Shown here in pieces: positions 61,054 through 64,000 of a stretch of 64,000 bases of DNA. Position 1 is the stretch's first letter, and each line of letters begins with the position of its first letter. Under the pieces are notes generated by a model. It saw only the letters and a program-made list of their open reading frames with translations. It was not told the origin of the DNA and ran no database searches. The translations under genes and the position numbers were made by a program. Source of the DNA: an uncultured Poribacteria bacterium (GTDB lineage: Bacteria; Poribacteria; WGA-4E; PCPOR2b); assembly GCA_958296125.1 (NCBI GenBank), contig OY282444.1, positions 1,116,001-1,180,000 on the forward strand. The letters are read 5' to 3'.

Positions 61054-64000
61054 ATGCCAGAAACACCCCAACTTTACCTTGGCTTGGAAGCGGGCAGCGG
61101 GGAAACAGCCACCGGGTTCCAAAGTGTCCTGAATCAACTTCGCGAAGCTGCCGCCCCCTACCTCATCGGTAATGAGTTTGAACGACTCATGAAGCAGTAT
61201 TTCTGTGTGGATCCCCTTTACAAAGAGCGGTTTACCGATGTCTATCTATGGAAAGAGTGGGCGGAGCTCAGCCCAGACTTCGACGGTGTTGATATTGGAA
61301 TAGACCTCGTTGCGCGAGAGAGCAACGGCGAATATTGTGCGATCCAGTGTAAATGCTTTAAGGAGGACACGCGGGTTACAAAACCACATATCGATTCATT
61401 CATCTCTGCTTCAGCGGCCAAGGTGTTCACAAAGCGAATCCTTGTCCATACGGGTGCCGAGCTAGGCCCGAATGTGCGCCGAACTATCGATCCGTTGGGC
61501 CCCGATTTTCAAGTGATTGGCTATGGCCAGCTTGCCAGCCGACCGGTTTATTGGCCTGACCTGCGCCTTGAGGATCCGGAATTACTAGACTACCAACTAG
61601 ATCAATTTCAGCTGAGAGCTCATCAACAGGAAGCGTTTGATGATGTTATCAACGGCTTCAAAGATTCCGATCGGGGCAAACTCATCATGGCGTGCGGGAC
61701 CGGCAAAACTTTTACCGCCCTGAGGATTGCTGAGAAAATTGCGGGTATCGGCGGACGGGTGCTCTATCTCGTTCCGTCTATCGGGCTATTTTCACAAGCC
61801 ATGCGGGAGTGGGCAGAGCAGCAGGGGACGCAGCATCGCTATATCGGAATCTGCTCCGATACCAGTGCCGGTAGGAAGAGTGAGGATGTGCCCATTCAGG
61901 AACTAGAAATCCCGGTCACCACAGAACCGTCAAAAATCTCCGAGGCACTACAGCAAACGGATGAGGAGGCGATGACCGTGGTATTCTGCACCTATCATTC
62001 GCTCCCTCGCGTCGAAAGTGCACAAGCCCAAGGCGCGCCAGCGTTTGACCTCATTCTCTGCGACGAGGCACACCGAACCACCGGCATTGAGGAGGCTGGA
62101 GACGAGACCTCTCCATTTGTGCTGGTGCACCACGCCGACCGCATTCGTGCAAAAAAACGGCTCTACATGACCGCGACCCCCCGGCTTTACACCGAAGGCG
62201 CGAAAACAAAAGCCGCACGGCATGATATCGACGTGTTCTCAATGGACGACCCCGCCACCTACGGACCCGAGTTTCATCGGCTCCCCTTCTCCAGAGCCGT
62301 CGAGCGAGATCTACTCTCCGACTACAAAGTGGCAATTTTTGCCCTGTATGAGCAGGACGCGGCTGAGACGCTGAAAGGAGATGTCGGGGCGAGTGGGAGC
62401 GAAATTAACATCACCGACGCAACCAAATTCGTCGGCTGCTGGCGAGCCCTACAAAACCCAGAAGGAAAGTTCGACGACGATGCAACGCACCCGCCCCTGA
62501 CACGAGCGATCGCATTCAACAACACCATCCGCAACTCAAAGCGGCTAGCCGAACATTGGAACGGGGTGATTGAGAAGGCCATCCAAGAGATGCCGGAAGA
62601 CCTACGTCCCCTCAATTTTGAATGTGAAACGCAGCATGTCGATGGGCAGCATAACGCATTTAATCGAAAAACTCGAATCGAATGGCTAAAAGGCAGCACC
62701 GACGGGGCGTGCCGCATCCTCTCAAATGCGCGCTGCCTCTCCGAGGGCATTGACGTGCCCGCACTCGACGCGGTCATCTTTATGACCCCAAAAAACTCGC
62801 ATGTTGACATTGTGCAAGCGGTGGGGCGTGTCATGCGGAAAGCGCCGGGCAAGCAATACGGCTACATCATCCTGCCGGTTGCAATCCCCCCCGGCACCGA
62901 TCCCGCCGACGCCCTCAACAACAATGAACGGTTCGCCGCGGTGTGGAATGTCCTCCGCGCGCTGCGCTCTCACGATGACAGGCTTAACGCCGAAATCAAC
63001 AAAATTGACCTCAACAACGCCCCCATCGATCGGATTATCTTCCCTGGTGGCGGTGGCGATGGAGACGGGGACAATGGAGACAGGGACGACCTACAACGGC
63101 TAATTTCATTCGGGCTGGCAGAAATTCCGCCCCAGGACATTTATGCCAAAATTGTGGATCGGTGCGGCGACCGAAGATACTGGGAGAGCTGGGCGAAGGA
63201 TGTCGCAGATATTTTCCAACGAGTCGCCGTCCGGATCGAAAACCTGCTGGACAATCCCGACAACGATGCGCTGCACGAATGGTTCAATAACTTCCACGAG
63301 GAGTTAAAGGAAACGATAAACCCATCGATTACTCGGAACAACGCGATTGAGATGATGGCGCAGCACATCCTGACCCGGCCTGTCTTTGATGCACTGTTTG
63401 AGAATTACGACTTCGCCTCCGGTAACCCGGTGTCGATCGCGCTGGACAAGCTACGGAACGATTTTGGGGAGTTTGGACTTGAGGACGAAACACGAGATTT
63501 GGAGGGATTCTATGAAAGCGTCCGGATGCGCGCCCGCGGCATTGACAACAGCGAAGGGCGGCAACGCGTCCTGTTGGAGCTCTACGAGAAGTTCTTTGCC
63601 ACCGCTCTGAAGAAGGACGCAGAACGGCTCGGCATCGTCTACACACCTGTTGAGGTTGTGGACTTCATCCTACACAGTGCCGATGACGTGTTGAGGGAGG
63701 AGTTCGGCCGAAGCTTGAGCGACGAGGGGGTCCATGTCCTTGATCCGTTTGCCGGGGCAGGGGTGTTTCTCGCCCGCCTCCTTCAATCTGACCTTATCCA
63801 AGCGGCCGATCTCGAAAGGAAATACCGTGAGGAGTTACACGCGAACGAGATTGTCCTGCTTGCCTACTACATCGCAGCGGTCAATATCGAAGAAGCCTAC
63901 CGCGGCGCACGTGGAGAAGCTACCGACTATGAGCCCTTTAATGGGATTGTGTTGACCGATACATTCAATCTGAACAAGGAGGACAAACCCACCCTTTTCC
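61054..64000 (+). CDS. Type ISP restriction-modification enzyme, 3' end beyond window
   Basis: 982 codons are visible from an ATG seven bases after AAGGAGA. The layout is that of single-polypeptide LlaGI/LlaBIII enzymes. An Mrr-like nuclease comes first, with IGIDLVA and the AIQCKC motif (D...QxK). Helicase Walker A MACGTGKT is near 212, CDEAH near 336, MTATPR near 370 and QAVGRVMR near 587. A coupler follows, and the methyltransferase motif DPFAGAGVFLARL is near 896. NPPY and target-recognition parts lie past the end. It would cut unmodified DNA by translocating complexes and methylate one strand. It is divergent from the envelope genes and 3.5 kb from the Rpn array. Confidence 0.9.
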   Translation, partial: MPETPQLYLGLEAGSGETATGFQSVLNQLREAAAPYLIGNEFERLMKQYFCVDPLYKERFTDVYLWKEWAELSPDFDGVDIGIDLVARESNGEYCAIQCKCFKEDTRVTKPHIDSFISASAAKVFTKRILVHTGAELGPNVRRTIDPLGPDFQVIGYGQLASRPVYWPDLRLEDPELLDYQLDQFQLRAHQQEAFDDVINGFKDSDRGKLIMACGTGKTFTALRIAEKIAGIGGRVLYLVPSIGLFSQAMREWAEQQGTQHRYIGICSDTSAGRKSEDVPIQELEIPVTTEPSKISEALQQTDEEAMTVVFCTYHSLPRVESAQAQGAPAFDLILCDEAHRTTGIEEAGDETSPFVLVHHADRIRAKKRLYMTATPRLYTEGAKTKAARHDIDVFSMDDPATYGPEFHRLPFSRAVERDLLSDYKVAIFALYEQDAAETLKGDVGASGSEINITDATKFVGCWRALQNPEGKFDDDATHPPLTRAIAFNNTIRNSKRLAEHWNGVIEKAIQEMPEDLRPLNFECETQHVDGQHNAFNRKTRIEWLKGSTDGACRILSNARCLSEGIDVPALDAVIFMTPKNSHVDIVQAVGRVMRKAPGKQYGYIILPVAIPPGTDPADALNNNERFAAVWNVLRALRSHDDRLNAEINKIDLNNAPIDRIIFPGGGGDGDGDNGDRDDLQRLISFGLAEIPPQDIYAKIVDRCGDRRYWESWAKDVADIFQRVAVRIENLLDNPDNDALHEWFNNFHEELKETINPSITRNNAIEMMAQHILTRPVFDALFENYDFASGNPVSIALDKLRNDFGEFGLEDETRDLEGFYESVRMRARGIDNSEGRQRVLLELYEKFFATALKKDAERLGIVYTPVEVVDFILHSADDVLREEFGRSLSDEGVHVLDPFAGAGVFLARLLQSDLIQAADLERKYREELHANEIVLLAYYIAAVNIEEAYRGARGEATDYEPFNGIVLTDTFNLNKEDKPTLF

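Noticed and set aside
1-64000. tRNA, rRNA or other structured RNA genes
   Set aside because: Intergenic regions were scanned by eye for T-arm and acceptor patterns and none was convincing; a covariance-model search would settle it.

Overview
The window looks like a chromosomal segment of Candidatus Poribacteria or a close relative (inference). The main clues are C-terminal ANYPNPFNPETWIPYQL-type FlgD-like tails on very large secreted cytochrome/LRR/cohesin/dockerin proteins, and the mix of phytanoyl-CoA dioxygenase-like, enolase-superfamily, Gfo/Idh, luciferase-like, sugar-phosphate isomerase, SUMF1 and Ycf48-like genes that such genomes carry in many copies. GC content is moderate, most genes have good Shine-Dalgarno sites, and intergenic spaces are full of dispersed palindromic and low-complexity repeats. 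I recognised no tRNA, rRNA or CRISPR array.

Layout. 1-4106 (-): NfeD serine protease, short NfeD and two tandem flotillin-like FloA genes, a membrane-microdomain operon. 4287-8651 (-) and 34919-39220 (+): two paralogous ~1450-residue secreted proteins forming a 4.3-kb inverted pair. 9099-12404 (+): amidohydrolase and two enolase-superfamily enzymes. 12522-16369 (+): type III restriction-modification pair whose Res lacks the C-terminal nuclease. 16462-18823 (+): orphan TAXI solute receptor and luciferase-like monooxygenase. 18928-21156: unknown 555-residue protein and gene remnants. 21414-24414 (+): glycerol-1-phosphate-dehydrogenase-like enzyme, polysaccharide deacetylase, and a cold-shock-domain protein fused to Hfq/Sm-like modules. 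24450-25783: IS200/IS605-type TnpB element. 25927-31723: DUF971 protein, 7Fe ferredoxin, ROK glucokinase, two divergent PhyH enzymes around a dyad operator, ABC exporter. 31921-34455: rpiA and a NtrY-like kinase with no ordinary start codon. 39400-48933: metabolic cluster (TPP enzyme, GH-like propeller, MDR dehydrogenase, frameshifted Gfo/Idh, M19 dipeptidase, DUF1232, TrpF, cupin, sugar-phosphate isomerase). 49436-53858 (-): TolC, acyltransferase, membrane-fusion protein. 54044-60841 (-): TPR/TolB lipoprotein, an Rpn (YhgA-like) nuclease gene with a tandem array of its own C-terminal domain, SUMF1/PEGA lipoprotein, Ycf48-like propeller. 61054-64000 (+): type ISP restriction-modification enzyme running off the window.

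The most interesting element is 55631-57588. A PD-(D/E)XK Rpn nuclease gene carries a perfect internal Shine-Dalgarno plus ATG ahead of its C-terminal ~83 codons. That module, with the same ribosome site, is repeated three more times downstream as free-standing ORFs. Because intragenic C-terminal Rpn products are known to act as antitoxins in E. coli, this looks like an amplified antitoxin array, next to a type ISP RM gene in a probable defence neighbourhood. Second is the CSD-Hfq-like fusion at 23452-24414. Third is the compact IS608-like TnpB element, with ends and guide predictable from the sequence.
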